Shown: in pieces, positions 35,301 through 49,330 of the stretch
Position numbering within the stretch: the first letter of the stretch is position 1
How the letters are laid out: each line of letters begins with the position of its first letter
Assembly (NCBI RefSeq): GCF_025118155.1
Contig: NW_026251406.1
Coordinates: 7,501 to 71,500, forward strand
Reading direction: 5' to 3'
DNA: 64,000 nt
DNA from: Cokeromyces recurvatus
Lineage: Eukaryota; Mucoromycota; Mucoromycetes; Mucorales; Mucoraceae
Translations under genes and position numbers: made by a program
The notes under the pieces: generated by a model
Databases searched by the model: none
What the model saw: only the letters and a program-made list of their open reading frames with translations
What the model was told of the DNA's origin: nothing

Positions 35301-35745
35301 TAAGCATGAAGAAGGTCAAGAATATGAACGTGAAGATGAACAACAAGAATTACAGGAACCACAACAACAACAACAAGAGCAGCAGCATGAAGAAGAAGTG
35401 ACTGTCGAGGAAGAAGACTATGAGTATGTTGAAGATGATGATATGCCCGTGGAAGAGGATGATATGCCTGTGGAAGAAGATGACATGCCTGTGGAAGAGG
35501 ATGACATGCCTGTGGAAGAAGATGACATGCCTGTGGAAGAGGATGACATGCCTGTGGAAGAAGATGACATGCCTGTGGAAGAGGATGACATGCCTGTGGA
35601 AGAAGAATATATGCCTGTAGAAGAAGATGAATATGACTATGAAGAAGGAGAAGAGTCTTATGTGGAAGAAGAAGTTGATATGCCTGAAATAATTGAAAAT
35701 CATAAAGGACCATCATTTGTGGTTCATATTGATGATTCTGAATAA
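32398..35745 (+). CDS. MAD1: spindle assembly checkpoint protein Mad1 with unusual acidic repeat tail
   Basis: Eight exons: 32398-32409, 32500-32578, 32656-32804, 32903-32995, 33067-33243, 33328-33463, 33530-34276 and 34352-35745; 928 aa. The first exon is only 12 nt (MSQE). Residues from about 30 to 600 are coiled coil. The conserved C-terminal region starts at YRILELKDNPASREYAIRKE. LRKRIKRMLTAYDTNIQ takes the place of the Bub1-binding RLK motif (here RIK). The folded head SLLGYSVFFHDSGLIRLESI to FLSAAALELYVEY ends near residue 720. Mad1 normally ends here. This protein continues for about 200 residues: a Gln/Glu-rich stretch, then nine tandem 7-residue repeats (DDMPVEE), then an acidic end. 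Mad1 recruits Mad2 to unattached kinetochores. The next gene downstream, 159 bp away, is a mitotic kinesin. Confidence 0.9.
35437..35625 (+). repeat. nine 21-bp coding repeats in MAD1 (DDMPVEE)
   Basis: Nine in-frame 21-bp units. The last codon alternates GAG and GAA from unit to unit for eight units, so the true duplication unit is 42 bp. The last unit is a variant (EYMPVEE). This pattern implies recent expansion by duplication of a two-unit block. Confidence 0.9.
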
Positions 35746-35904
35746 GCTTACAAATATCCATTAAATATTTAGACAACAATATTCAATGTTGTTTAACTGG
35801 GTTTAAATTTTATTTTATTTTATTTTATTTTATTTCATTTTATTTTTTTTTTTTTTTATTATTATGTTCCTTTTTTCTAAAAGATCAATGCCATCTAATA
35901 AACA

Positions 35905-37597
35905 ATGAGGTTTGATCTAAGCACAGAATTTCAATTACAAAATATTGACTTTAAACTAGTTCTTTTTCTAGTCCAATTCGATCTAATAATTTTATACCCA
36001 AACATAAATCTACTAATAGAAAGCATAATGTTGATACCAATCGTTACTTAAATTATGATCCTGAAAAAGAACCCATTAAAGTATGAATTAGATTACTCTC
36101 TCCCCTTTTTTTTTTTTTTTTTTTTTCATTGAATTCTCATAATGTTTAAATAATATTATAGGCATATCTAAGAATAAGACCCAAGCCAGAAAATTATAAT
36201 GATTCAATTGAAAAACCATACATTGAAATCGTTAACCATGTTGAAGTCATCATGCATCCTCCTGAAGTAAAAAAAACAAAAAAAAATATTCAAAATCTAT
36301 TTTCATTAAATTCAATTTTTTCTTTCTTTCTTTCTTTCTTCCCCCTTTTTTTTTTCTTTTTTTTTTTTTCTTTTCTAGAATTCATATAGAGCACGACACA
36401 AGCCACCGGAACGGTATCGATTTACTCAAGTGTTTGACCATACAACCGACCAACGTGAATTTTTTAACGAGACTACACTTGAACTTGTGAAGGACGTGTT
36501 GAGAGGGAATAATGCGCTTTTATTTGCGTATGGTGTGACGAATTCAGGAAAGACGTATTCGATTATGGGTAAAGAAACAGAGGAAGATGTTGGACTCTTA
36601 CCACGGACCCTTTATACAATTTTCAAAAGCATTCATGACCGTAAAAGTGAGGCTAAACTGAAGCCTGTCATGGATAATCTAGTTCAACCCTATGAATGCA
36701 ACACAGAAGAGAATCGAGAGATCCTAAATATATGTCAATTGCAGGAGAACCTATCATTAACGCAACAAGGTGGAGAGATGATCGAGATTGATAGTAATTT
36801 TGAATATGGTATTTGGGTTTCATTTATTGAAGTCTATAATGAACAAGTCTATGACCTCTTGGACGTGAAGAGGAGGCAAAGGACGTTGCAACTCAAGTAT
36901 GACCAAAGGAGTGGTAACAAGTATGTAGCTGATGTAAGTTTAGTTAAAGTAAAGTCGATGGAGGAAGCAGATGCGATTATGCGGTTAGGACATCAAAATA
37001 GACATGTCTTCTCAACCTTGATGAATCAAACGAGTAGTCGAAGTCATAGCGTATTTACCATCCACGTCGTGAGGTGTCCGATTGAAAATGATGAATTTGT
37101 AATCGAGGATCCTAATTTTGCGACTATTTCAAAATTGTCTATTGTTGATCTAGCAGGTTCTGAACGTTATCGAAACACGAATAGTACAGGACAACGACTG
37201 AAGGAGGCAGGCAATATTAACAAGTCCCTCATGGTCCTTGGTCAATGCATGGAGACACTTCGTATGAATCAGATAAAGACGGATATGGGGAAGACGCCTA
37301 CGATGGTCCCCTTTCGACATAGCAAACTGACAGAGTTATTCAAGAGTACATTTGAAGGGGATGGAAAAGCAGTGATTATTGTCAACGTCAATCCCTTTGA
37401 TACAGGCTTTGATGAAAACAATCATGTCATGAAATTTGCTGCTGTAGCTAGAAATGTAACAACAACTTGGCGACCTATTCAACCAACAAAGATTGATTTT
37501 GAACAAGTAGAAGCGAGTACAAAAAGATTAAGAAATGGAGTATTAAAGAATAAACAAAATATTGAAGAAGGAGGAGAAGACAAAGAAGACGAAGACA

Positions 37598-37628
<31 letters not shown>

Positions 37629-39383
37629 TAATGATACATTATTAAATGAAAATGCTCAATTTATTGATAATTTAATTGATCAAATAGAAGATTTATGGGA
37701 GAAATGGGTAGATATAGAAGCAAGAAATAATACATTAGAATTTGAAATTCGAGATCAAGTTTCGAGAGAAATGGATATTGAATTAAAAAAGATGGAAGAT
37801 TTGTATTTAGCAGCACTAAAAAGAGAAGTAAGTAAAAAAAAAAAAAAAAAAAAAAAAAATCTAGGAAAACTAAAGATCTTTATACATTTATACTACATAT
37901 ATTTTATATAGAATGATTTAATGAATATTCAGTTAGAGAATAGATTAAAGAAAGATATTAATGATGAGAATGGTAAAATTATTTAAATGATAATATGGAA
38001 TAGGTACTTATTCTTCCTTTACTTTACTTTATAGATAACGAATTTCTGAAAATGGTAAGCTAAATAAACAATTGCTCAAGATATTTAATTCTTAATCATA
38101 CTAATACTAATAATAATAATAAAAGGTTCATGAAAGACAGAATGTAATTATAGAAGAAATGAACTATTTAAAGCAAAAATTAGAACAAACAACAGATAAA
38201 ATCAGTAATAATAATAATAATGGTCTTTTACTTGAAAGGATAGCAAAACTCGAAAAAGAAAATCAAAAGGAAAGAAAAGAGAGATATAAACTTGAACGTT
38301 ATGTACGCATGCTAGAAAAGAAAGAAGACGATATTGAAGATATGAATGATGATGACGATTTAAAAAGAACAATGGATGTAGAATCATTCCAACAATTTTT
38401 AAATTTAAGAAAGCAATTACGTCGAAGTATATTTAAGAAAGAAGAGGTATAAGAAAGAAAGAAAAAAGGAAGAGAAATAGAGTTAAAAATAACACACACA
38501 CTCACTCACTCACTCATATATACATTTATATAGTTGGGTGAAGATGCTGACACAGTAATGAAGCAAATAGAGCAATTTAAAGGTGTTACTTTCAAATTAG
38601 CCAAGGTAAAATAATAATGAATGAAATCTTATTATTATAAACAATATTAATATAATAACATAGGATACAAAAATGGGTAAATTATTAAAACTAATTATCC
38701 AAGAAGACTTTGAAAAAGATCCATATCAAATCCGAAATCGCGCTATTCAACTATTTAAACGTTACTCACAGTTAATGGACTTACCTGCTGAATTACCACT
38801 TAAAAATGAATTTTCCAACTTGAATTTACAAGAAGAAAATGAACAAAAATTCCAAGATGCTACAACAATGACAGATATAACTGACATAGAAAAAAGTTTA
38901 AAGATCGAGAATACTAGATTAAGACAAAAGATTAAAGTAAATATGTGTATATATTTTATATAAAATGAAACTAAAATTATTGATTATATAGATACTGAAT
39001 GAAGGTCAAAAAAGATTAAAGGAAGCATTTGAGAATACATTATTAACAAAGCAAATTTTGTCAAGACCGTTATTACCTTCAGAAGATGTTATCATGACTG
39101 AAAATAAAAACAATCATAACGATCCTGAGGTAAATTAGCATTATATAAGAGATATAGAGGAAGAGATTACTAAAAAAAAAATTTTTTTTTTTGATTATAG
39201 ACTATACACGTCAATAGCTCAGAGGAAGAAAACGATATTAATGAATACGAAAGTGATATAACGGAAATACTTAAACAAGATAGCCGTCAAAAACGTAGAA
39301 GGTAAATATATGTATACCTATATACCTTGTTATAATATTAAAATTAATTATATTTAAAACAAAGGAAACTACGAGAGCGTTAA
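35905..39383 (+). CDS. kinesin-6 family motor (KIF20/MKLP/Klp9-like)
   Basis: Twelve exons: 35905-35909, 35972-36080, 36162-36266, 36379-37827, 37912-37972, 38035-38054, 38126-38446, 38534-38605, 38664-38936, 38992-39129, 39201-39301 and 39365-39383; 890 aa. The first exon is 5 nt (ATGAG), and another is 20 nt. The motor begins AYLRIRPKPENYND. Its P-loop is FAYGVTNSGKTYSIMG, switch I is NQTSSRSHSVF and switch II is LSIVDLAGSERYRN; the end of the motor is NVNPFDTGFDENNHVMKFAA. FNETTLELVKDVLRGNNALL and VGLLPRTLYTIF, with a long insertion after them, fit kinesin-6. Behind the motor come a run of Asp residues (GAC/GAT repeat at about 37592-37630), a coiled-coil stalk and a basic end (SRQKRRRKLRER). 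Kinesin-6 motors bundle and slide midzone microtubules in anaphase and cytokinesis. Confidence 0.85.
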
Positions 39384-40257
39384 TAAACTTGTTTTTTAAA
39401 ATAATACTTACTGTGTAATTATAAATGTTCTCAACTTGTAATGAATTATTATACTACCCTCGAGTAGTAAATAAAGGATTTTTATTTTTTTTATCAGGTA
39501 CTGAATTGAGCTGAATTTGAAAATAAAGGGTTGCTGCATGAACACTATTTTGGGATATAAATGAAAAAAAACAGGTACGCACATAGCAACCATATATATC
39601 AAATTATACTAGAACACAACTATTTACAACATATTGAATTGACTTTGTATTATGTATTATATTATCTTAACTTCAATTACTCAGAGTAAATATAAATGAG
39701 ATAAGAGCACTTGGGTCCTTTTATTATTATTATTCTTTATTAAAAGAATCAAACAAAAAATAAAAACAGCGATGTATTCTGAGAATAAATAGCACTACCA
39801 TTTATCATATATTTATATATTCGATCAAATTTTCCTAATACTTTTCTATTAGATGCCCTTTTTTTTTTTCTTTTCGTTTCTCTATACCTTGAAATAAAAA
39901 GAGCTTTGTATCAGTTTATATAAGCAGCAGCAGTAGCAGCAGCAGAGAGGGAAAAGCTCTGTTTAAATAAATAAAAAAAAGGGAGAGGGAGAGAGAGAGA
40001 GAGAGAGAGGAGAAAAGCATAGAAAAATTAGATATCAAATAGATAATACATATTCAATATATAGGCCCAAAAGAAATCAAAGATAACATTTATTTGTTTT
40101 GTTTTTCTACATTCCGTGACTATCAATACTTCGATCAATATATATAGAGAGAGAGAGGATTAAACCACTAGTTATATTTTATAACAATTTGCTACACAGA
40201 TCCTTTCTATTTATTATTATATATCCAAGCAAAATTAATCTGTATTATTGTTTCCGT
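39384..40257. other. intergenic between convergent genes
   Basis: 3' flanks of the kinesin (plus) and copper-fist gene (minus). It contains AG/GA microsatellites (39980-40010, 40147-40158) and a short CAG repeat near 39926. No gene seen. Confidence 0.5.
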
Positions 40258-41318
40258 TTATAAATCATGTGTACAGCAAGAACAAGTCTCTAATGACTTT
40301 GAACATCCGCATCCACATAATAAAATACCATCATCTGATAAAATAGAAGAAGGTATTTTATTAGCAGAACAAGCTATTGATGAATCAATTGATATTTGTT
40401 GTTGTTGTTGTCTTTGTTGTATTATCATGTCAAACCCTATATAAATATCCTTTTTACCTTCTTTCATAGCCCGTGATGGGTGTGCGTCACAGCCTATGCA
40501 GGCACAGTCATCTCCACAACGACATGTAACTACACGAATTGTTTCTCCTTGTTGATTCTTAGCAGGTGGACCACAACAAGATGTTGGCGGTGGTATATTA
40601 GGTAGTGGAACAGATTCAGATAGTAATAATAAAGGTAATGAATGACTTGTGGTATTAGCTATTGACGACACTAATTGATTCTCTTTACTGGATTTTTTTT
40701 GACAGCAGCTAGAAGGTGAAATTGACTGACAGCAATTATTTTTTATTTCATTTTTTGGTGCAATAGGCCTTAATGTTTTTAATCGAACTTTTTTTCTTGT
40801 TGCTAAAATAAAATTATGTCAATAAAATTGCAGTCTTTTGTTGTTGTTGTTGTTGTTGTTACTGTGCTTACGTATAATAATACTCTTATCTGATTTAAAT
40901 AAAAAAAAAGAAAAAAAAAAACGATAGAGAAATTAATCAGATAAATTCTTTCCCCTTTTTTTTTCAGTGACTTATTTTATCAACTCCCCCCACCGTTTTT
41001 ATTTTGGATTCCACATTCACATTTAACATGAAGTTGTCGAACAGTCCTTAGTTCTTTACAGCGATTACACTGTGTTGATGGTCTTCCTTTTTTCTTTATT
41101 AAAATCAATTGGCGATCTTCGTGTTGACAATGTGAAGCACGATGACCCTAATTTAAATTTGGTTTATTTCAAATTGTTAATTTATTTATTATTTAAATCA
41201 TTTTACCTTTATACAAGTTTCTTCAAATCAAAAATAAAAGAAATGAATAAACATCACTCAATATGCAGTTATTGTTATTTATTTTACCACAGGACCATTT
41301 TTGGCCATTAATCAACAT
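40258..41318 (-). CDS. copper-fist transcription factor (Ace1/Mac1/Cuf1 family)
   Basis: Five exons on the minus strand: 41318-41288, 41220-41207, 41147-40994, 40889-40872 and 40802-40258; 253 aa. A 14-nt microexon supplies part of the DNA-binding domain: joined, the N-terminus reads MLINGQKWSCETCIKGHRAS, then HCQHEDRQLILIKKKGRPST and QCNRCKEL, which is the complete copper fist with C-x2-C-x8-C-x-H zinc ligands and the KGRP minor-groove motif. The linker is basic. The C-terminal half has Cys clusters: CRCGDDCACIGCDAH matches the C-x-C-x4-C-x-C-x2-C-x2-H copper-sensing motif of Mac1 and Cuf1, and CGCGCSKSLETCSCC is a second one. It should regulate copper (or iron) homeostasis genes. Exon 3 uses a G-rich donor (GTGGGG), the least certain junction. 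Confidence 0.88.
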
Positions 41319-41659
41319 TTGAAGGAATTTAATTAAAATAAATAAATAAAAATAATTAAAAAGAAAAAAAGAAAAAAAAAATATGTGTTGTATAATATTT
41401 CAACAATGATTGCTGTTACACGCTGTTATTCGGAATATGAAATACATTAATAAAAGAAGCAAAAATCTATGTTGTTGTTATGTTGTTTATTAAAAGTAAT
41501 ATGATTTATGCTTGTACGTGTTGTTTAGTAGTAGTATTTAATTATCTTTAATCTTATTTGTTATTATCTTATTTTAAAGAATTACATTTATTTGTTGTTT
41601 GCTTTTTCTTTTTTTTTTTTTATTTCTCCGCCGCACTATGACTCAACTATCCAAAACTT

Positions 41660-41700
<41 letters not shown>

Positions 41701-41729
41701 TACATATTTTCTTTCTTGACTTCATTTAA
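41319..41729. promoter_or_regulatory. divergent promoter, copper-fist factor / amino-acid transporter
   Basis: A 411-bp gap between divergent start codons. It carries A-rich sequence on the left and a T run of about 40 (41660-41698) next to the transporter gene. GCTG-containing sites occur near 41414 and 41424, but none fully matches a known copper-signalling element. Confidence 0.35.
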
Positions 41730-43269
41730 ATGGAACTACATGAAATAAACAAAGAAAAACCCTTAAAATTAGAGCCAACATTAGACCAGATCACCGATCA
41801 GATTATTGGTAATTAATAGCTAGTTATGTACTTGTCTATTTTTATTTTTTTTATTTTAACATGGTTTGATTAGGTGAATCAGAATATGATGACAATATTA
41901 GCTTTAGTCATGGTGTAGATCGTGATAGTCAAGGTGGATCTTCTTTTTTAGCTTATTTTAATATTGTTTGTGTTGTTGCTGGTACTGGTGCACTTAGTTT
42001 ACCCTATGCACTAAAACAAGGCGGCTGGATTGGTAAAGAATAAAAATATATATATATATATAGATGTATACATTATTTATTTTATATAATTTACATATTA
42101 TTATAGGGCTTTTTATTCTTGTCTTGGGATGGTTATTTTCAACTTGTAAATACACACTTGTATAGAATAATATACAAGTTGAAATAATGTAACTCACTTT
42201 TTTTTTTTTTGTTTTAGATTCAGGTATCATTCTAATTCGTTGTTTATATTATAATGGTCGTACTCGTTTATCCTCTTATCAAGAAGTCGCTGAAGCAGCC
42301 TTCGGGAAAATAGGTGGCTGGGTCTCCTTCTTCTTTACTGCTGTTACTCTTCTGGGTGTTCCTGTACTTTATTTCTTATTAGCAGGTCAAAATCTTCATT
42401 CTGTTTGTATAGGTACTCGTGCAGAACTCACATTTTCTATATGGGTTATCATTGTCGCAGCTATTGTTTCATTACCTTTTGTTTGCTTCAAGTCGATGAA
42501 AGAAGTTGGCTTTATGAGCGCATTTGGTATGCTGACGACTGTCATCGTTGTTCTGATTGTTCTCGTTATGGCCGTTAAGGATAAACCTAATCAGGTTGAT
42601 ATACATCATGATAATGTCATTTGGTCTGAATTCCCTATCGCCTTATCTTCCATTATCTTTAGTTTTGGTGGAAATCCTGTCTATGCTCATGTGGAAGCTG
42701 GTATGCGTCGTCCTCAAAGTTGGGGGAAAGTCGTCTTTGCCGGTCTATCCACCTGTGCTGCTCTCTACTTTTTAACCGCTATCCCTGGTTATTATGTATA
42801 TGGCAATAAAACTCAAAGCCCTATCTATGACTCCATTCCTGCTGGTAGTGCTAAAACGGCAAGTGCAATCATCATTACTGTACATATCATCCTGGCTGCT
42901 CCTATCCTTATGACTTCCTTTGCCCTTGACCTCGAAAAACTATTTGGTATCTCTTCATTTCATCATTCAAAGTTTATGGAAATCGTGTTAAGAGTCGCCT
43001 TACGTTTGACGATGGTAGTTATCATTACTGTCATTGCCATCTTTGTACCCTTCTTTGGTGACTTTATGTCTCTCCTCGGTGCCTTTTCGAATTGTGCTCT
43101 TATCTTGATTTTCCCTGTCTTATTTTATTTAAAGTTAACAGGTCTTCGTAACAAGTCATGGTATGAGCTAATACTTTGTTTTTTCGTTGTCTTGATCGGC
43201 ATCATAGGGTTAATTTTTGGTACAATCACTGCTATACAAGCTCTGAAAGCAGACTTTGCTAATCAATAA
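41730..43269 (+). CDS. amino acid/auxin permease family transporter (Avt1-like)
   Basis: Exons 41730-41808, 41874-42032, 42107-42145 and 42218-43269; 442 aa with about 11 membrane helices. Aa_trans family hallmarks: FNIVCVVAGTGALSLPYALK with GGW in the first helix, GLFILVLGWLFST, then GRTRLSSYQEVAEAAFGKIG and SIIFSFGGNPVYAHVEAGMR. The hydrophilic acidic N-terminus (about 50 residues) and absence of a signal peptide are typical of vacuolar Avt proteins and vesicular transporters. The predicted role is proton-coupled amino-acid exchange at the vacuolar membrane; the substrate is unknown. It is divergent from the copper-fist gene and convergent with the deubiquitinase. Confidence 0.88.
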
Positions 43270-43404
43270 TGATGTAAAATAGAATTAGAATTTTTTTTTC
43301 TTTCTTTCTTTGTATAATAGTTTAAAATAAATAAATGGAAAACAAAAACAAAACGAAAAAAAAAAAAAAAAAAAAAAAAAAGTTTATTATACATGTGCTC
43401 ATCT

Positions 43405-46345
43405 TTATTTTACAGTGGATCTCACATAAAACAGATTATAAGCTGCTTTTGTGACCACTTGAGAGTTTTCTATTTTTTGTACTTTTGTATCATTAAATTC
43501 ATACCATTCATAGCCATTTCTTACAAATGCAGTATAGTGTCCTCCATTCGATGTACCCATGTGGTTCTACAAAGCATGTATTTAGTAATATATACATATG
43601 TATATATGTATATTGTTTCTTAGCTTACCGATACAGCATAAAGATCATATTGAAAAGTACTCTTTTCTGGAGGTTTATTAGGTGGAAACATGGTATACGG
43701 TACATATTTTGATAGATCTAACCCTCTAAAATATGTATAATAATTCAAATTAACACTTCATCTACTATACATACATATATATATATATTATACATACACC
43801 ATAGGATAATCTACATCATTATCTAACTTGTTTGAAAACATGCCTTCTTTCTTAAATCTTCCCAAAGTCACAAGAAGAACATCAGGTAACTTTGATAAAG
43901 TCAATTGCTTCGTAGCAGTTCGCATCGCTTTACAACGTGAACAACGCCATTCATTGGATTCTCCCAAGGTCTCCTTCTTTGAAAATTCATCAAGACAGTC
44001 ATAAATGGTCAACTTATGAGTAGATGATTCAAGTGGAATGGGTAATAATAAAGACATAAAATCGTTATAGGTCGTCGATTCGGATCCACATGTTAAACAT
44101 TGCAATCGACTCCTGAATTGCCCCTGAAAGAGGCTGACGATAATACTCGAATTAAGTGCTAAACTTCGTTCCCAACTCCATGCACTCGCTTGCCAATCAG
44201 GTAACTTATCAAGCCATCCATCACCATATTGAGCGTCCAGCTCTTCATAGGTGGGTACCTTTAAGGGTTTGTCCTTACATTCCTCATGTAAGGTCGATAA
44301 GACAAAGATCATAAACTCTTGAGCATCGTGTTGCTGAAAGTCGTTAAATTGGTCAGAAAGATGATAGAGGGTGTTATGAAAGAACTTTGTTGTTACTGTC
44401 TCCTTTTGAAATCGACTCCACATTTGACGAAGGAGATCAGTAAAGGCCTTTGTGAGTATCCCATTGTGTCCTTGCTTCTTATAATTGCCTGATATAAAAT
44501 AACGAGCAAAAGGAATGGTGCCACTAAGACATTGAAGGATGGAATTCATAAAGCATGTATTACCCAAATTAGTTAAACCAGCCATCCCCATGATGGTGTG
44601 ATTTGTACTAGAGGTCGGTATAGGAGGTAAAGGACGTTGTGGTTTAGGTGGTATATCAAACTTTTTATTTGTAGTTGTTGTAAATCCATGAAAGGGATTA
44701 TCAATAAATGTGTTTTTACGTGTTAATGGACGTAGTGGTGGGATAGTAGTTGTAGATTGTGGTTGGGGTATAGGCATAGAATGAGGTGATGTAGATGGTT
44801 CAAAGAAAGTTGTACTAGTACCAAAGATACCACGAAGAGGAGGGTTTTGATGATGAGCCATAGATTCTTTTGTTTTAGGTGATGTACCTGTTGTTGTGCT
44901 ACTAAACTATTACCAAAAATAAATAAATCAATACTGATGAAGACGTCTATATCGCCTAATATGATATTATAACTTACATAGTCATATACGGTATGATGCA
45001 CTTTAACAGGTGTCAATTCTATATCTACTTGCTTTTCCTTTTTGACGCTGTTTGATTCCTGTCTATTATATCTAAAAATACCTTTGTCGCCAATAATGGA
45101 ACGCCAAGCATCGAAACCACCAGCCAACATGATAGGCGCTCTTTGCAATATCTTTTGAAATTCTAATTCATAAATTGATTCTGTTAAATATCTTAAACTA
45201 TTATTATTCATCGTGTATGAGTTCTGATCATAATAAACTACAATATCAAACTGGTGACGTGCTGCAAAAATGATTTGTTCTGCTTCTGGATTCATCATCA
45301 TTGATTCTTCAACTTTACTTGATAAAATACTAAAAAGACATGTGTTAGTTTTTTATTATTATTATTATTATTATTATTTTTTGTGTGTATGTGTGTGCTT
45401 AATTTGATTTACTTTGGTCTTAATGTTAATGGTTCAATTTGCGCTACCCATTTATGCTTAATGAAACCTTGATTAAATATTTGTCTTGGTCGAATATCCA
45501 ATATCAGTACACTAGGCTGTTCTTGTCCATCATTTCTCTTTACTATCCAAGAAGCTAATTGTCTTGGCTCCACAATAAAAGTAGGTGGTAAACTAAATGT
45601 TTTTAAAGGAGTTGGTAATTGTATTCCCAAAGGAAAAACAGGCTTTGGTTCAGGCATTTGCATAACTGGTGATGACATGAAAGGACAATTATTATTATTC
45701 GGGGATAACTTTTGTTCATTCATGGTAGGAATATGGGTTGGAACAGAAGGCAAGACATTTAGCAAACTTTCTGTATCAGTTGATGTAGTTGACTCTGAAA
45801 TGTTATCTACAGGTGGATATTTTTCTAAAGTCTCTTTTAATTCTTGATCTTCTTGTTGCAGTCTGTTTGTGATTTCTTCCAAAAGATCGATAATATCATT
45901 AGCAGTGCGCTAAATAGAGACATTAATGACCTTATGCATATAATGTATGTATGTATGTTAGTTCCATTATTTACTGTTTTTAGTTGAAGATAGATGGGGT
46001 CTTTTTTTGCTTCCTTGCATTGTGGGTGTTTAGCTATAACTTCAATCATAATACTATATAGAAACACTTGAGTATATTTTTTGCTTGATATACTCTATTT
46101 ACTTTATTACCTGCAGCCTTTCATGTAATTCACAAAGGCATTATCATAAGCTTTTTTCTTATATTCAAAATCTCCCTAATTTACCATTAACATTATTTTT
46201 ATTTTATTTTTTTTTTTGGATTGACACTATTTCTTACTTGCTCATATAGCTTTGCAACAGTGGATATCCAGCTTTTAATTGAATATTTAGAGCTATCTAC
46301 TTTATTAACTGTTGCTCTTCGAGAAAGTTCAGCTAATGTACTCAT
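43405..46345 (-). CDS. ubiquitin-specific protease with rhodanese domain (Doa4/Ubp5/USP8-like)
   Basis: Eight exons on the minus strand: 46345-46238, 46175-46111, 46053-45975, 45909-45413, 45329-44978, 44906-43798, 43725-43629 and 43566-43405; 822 aa. The N-terminal 90 residues are helical, resembling the MIT/USP8-dimerisation region (SIKSWISTVAKLYEQ). A rhodanese-like domain follows from RQLASWIVKR to MLAGGFDAWRSIIG. A Pro/Thr-rich linker leads to the USP catalytic domain: Cys box GLTNLGNTCFMNSILQCLSG, QQHDAQE, the zinc ribbon CLTCGSES and CSRCKAM, and the His box HMGTSNGGHYTAFVRNG; all catalytic residues are present. Doa4 acts at late endosomes recycling ubiquitin from multivesicular-body cargo, often including permeases, but the functional link to the adjacent permease is only positional. 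Confidence 0.92.
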
Positions 46346-47644
46346 TAGTTGCAGAGAGAGAGAGAGAGGGAAAAAAAAAGGACCTGATATAATTATGATC
46401 ATTCTTCATAACTGTCACAATAGCCTATCATATTCTAATAATTAAAATGCATATTATTACTAATTTTTTGTTTCATTTTTTTTCTTGCTCTTTTTGTTTA
46501 GATACACATGATTACCAATAAAGAGTGTTACAAATCAAAAAGTTTATTCAACAGGATTTACCCTTTCCTTCATCTTTTAAACTAGAGTCAATCATATCAC
46601 TTTTCAGTCGATTATCTATTTGTTTATAATAGCTTTCCTTTTATCAGCACTTTATAATTATAAAATGATAAATATTAACATAAAGTAAGCAGCAGGTCAT
46701 TCTTCTTCAAGTCAAACACGATGACAAAAGGAGATTTATAGGCCAAATAGCGATTATATTTAAAGAGCTACAGATAAATAGACGTATGACTACAATTTAA
46801 ATTGTTGTTGTTATTCTCTTAAAATGATATTGGCCCCTATAACTGATTGTTATAGTCTTGTTTTTTTTTATTCTTATAAACATATATGCTTGAATAGTAG
46901 TATATATAAGAATACTTTCTGTTCATTAAAGAAGAGATTTCCAAGTTATCTTTTTTTTTTCAAATGCAAATATCCTTGATGATGTTTGTTTATTAGAATA
47001 ACTTTTATGAACAAATGACAGAATTATTATTATTCCAATGTTTATATGAATAATAATTATAAAAGACTTGTAGTGTATGAAGAAAAAGCTTGTTTTATTT
47101 ATTAGGGTAAATATGCACCAATTCGTATAACGAATGCGCATAATACATCCGTCATAAAAAAAAAAGATGATTTGTGGAAAAAAGAGCTGTATACAGTAGT
47201 TATAAAAGCATAATTTAGAATGTAGTGTATATCCTTCAAAGCTTGTAATAATTTGTATTGCTGAGTATATTACCATAATATGGATCCACTATGCTTTTGG
47301 TTTTTTACACCAATCACGTTTTAATATGGATAATAATAAGAAAGCACCATTACTTCCTTTACCAACGAGTTTAACCTATTTGTTCTTTCAAAAAAAAAAT
47401 AATAGAATAGAATATAAACAGAATATTGATTCTGTAGTTTATTTACGTCAAATACTAATAATTAGATTTATAGTATCTCATATTAGATGGAATTTACAAG
47501 TAGACATGCTCATTCAGGATATTACCCCTCAAAAATCCATTGCGATTTGATTGGCTTATGTTAGGTAATTATTTGGTTGATGGAAAAAAAAATGGTATTA
47601 TTATTATACATTTTTATTTTATTTTTTTTTTTGAAATATACCAA
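46346..47644. other. intergenic between divergent genes (USP and MYST)
   Basis: A 1.3-kb gap between the deubiquitinase start (minus) and the acetyltransferase start (plus). A frame upstream of the MYST ATG (from 47540) is open in the same phase but T-rich and shows no similarity, so I treat it as leader. Nothing else is recognised. Confidence 0.45.
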
Positions 47645-49218
<1,574 letters not shown>

Positions 49219-49330
49219 TAAATAGGTTGTTTATTTGATGAATTCCTTTTTTTTACTTTACTTTAAACTTTGGGAAGATATAGATAATAAAGAGGGATAT
49301 ACAATATGTATACAAAATAAGCTTTTTTTT

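Noticed and set aside
34991..35779. 262-codon frame on the minus strand opposite the MAD1 tail
   Set aside because: It is the antisense of Gln/Glu-rich and 21-bp repeat coding sequence; Leu/His-rich composition and no domain. A repeat artefact.
41319..41729. Copper-signalling elements (GCTG sites) in the divergent promoter
   Set aside because: The flanking bases do not satisfy the known consensus at either site.
47540..47644. Upstream extension of the MYST protein from ATG at 47540
   Set aside because: In frame, but encodes T-rich Phe/Ile sequence unlike any MYST N-terminus; the ATG at 47645 precedes the first plausible coding sequence.
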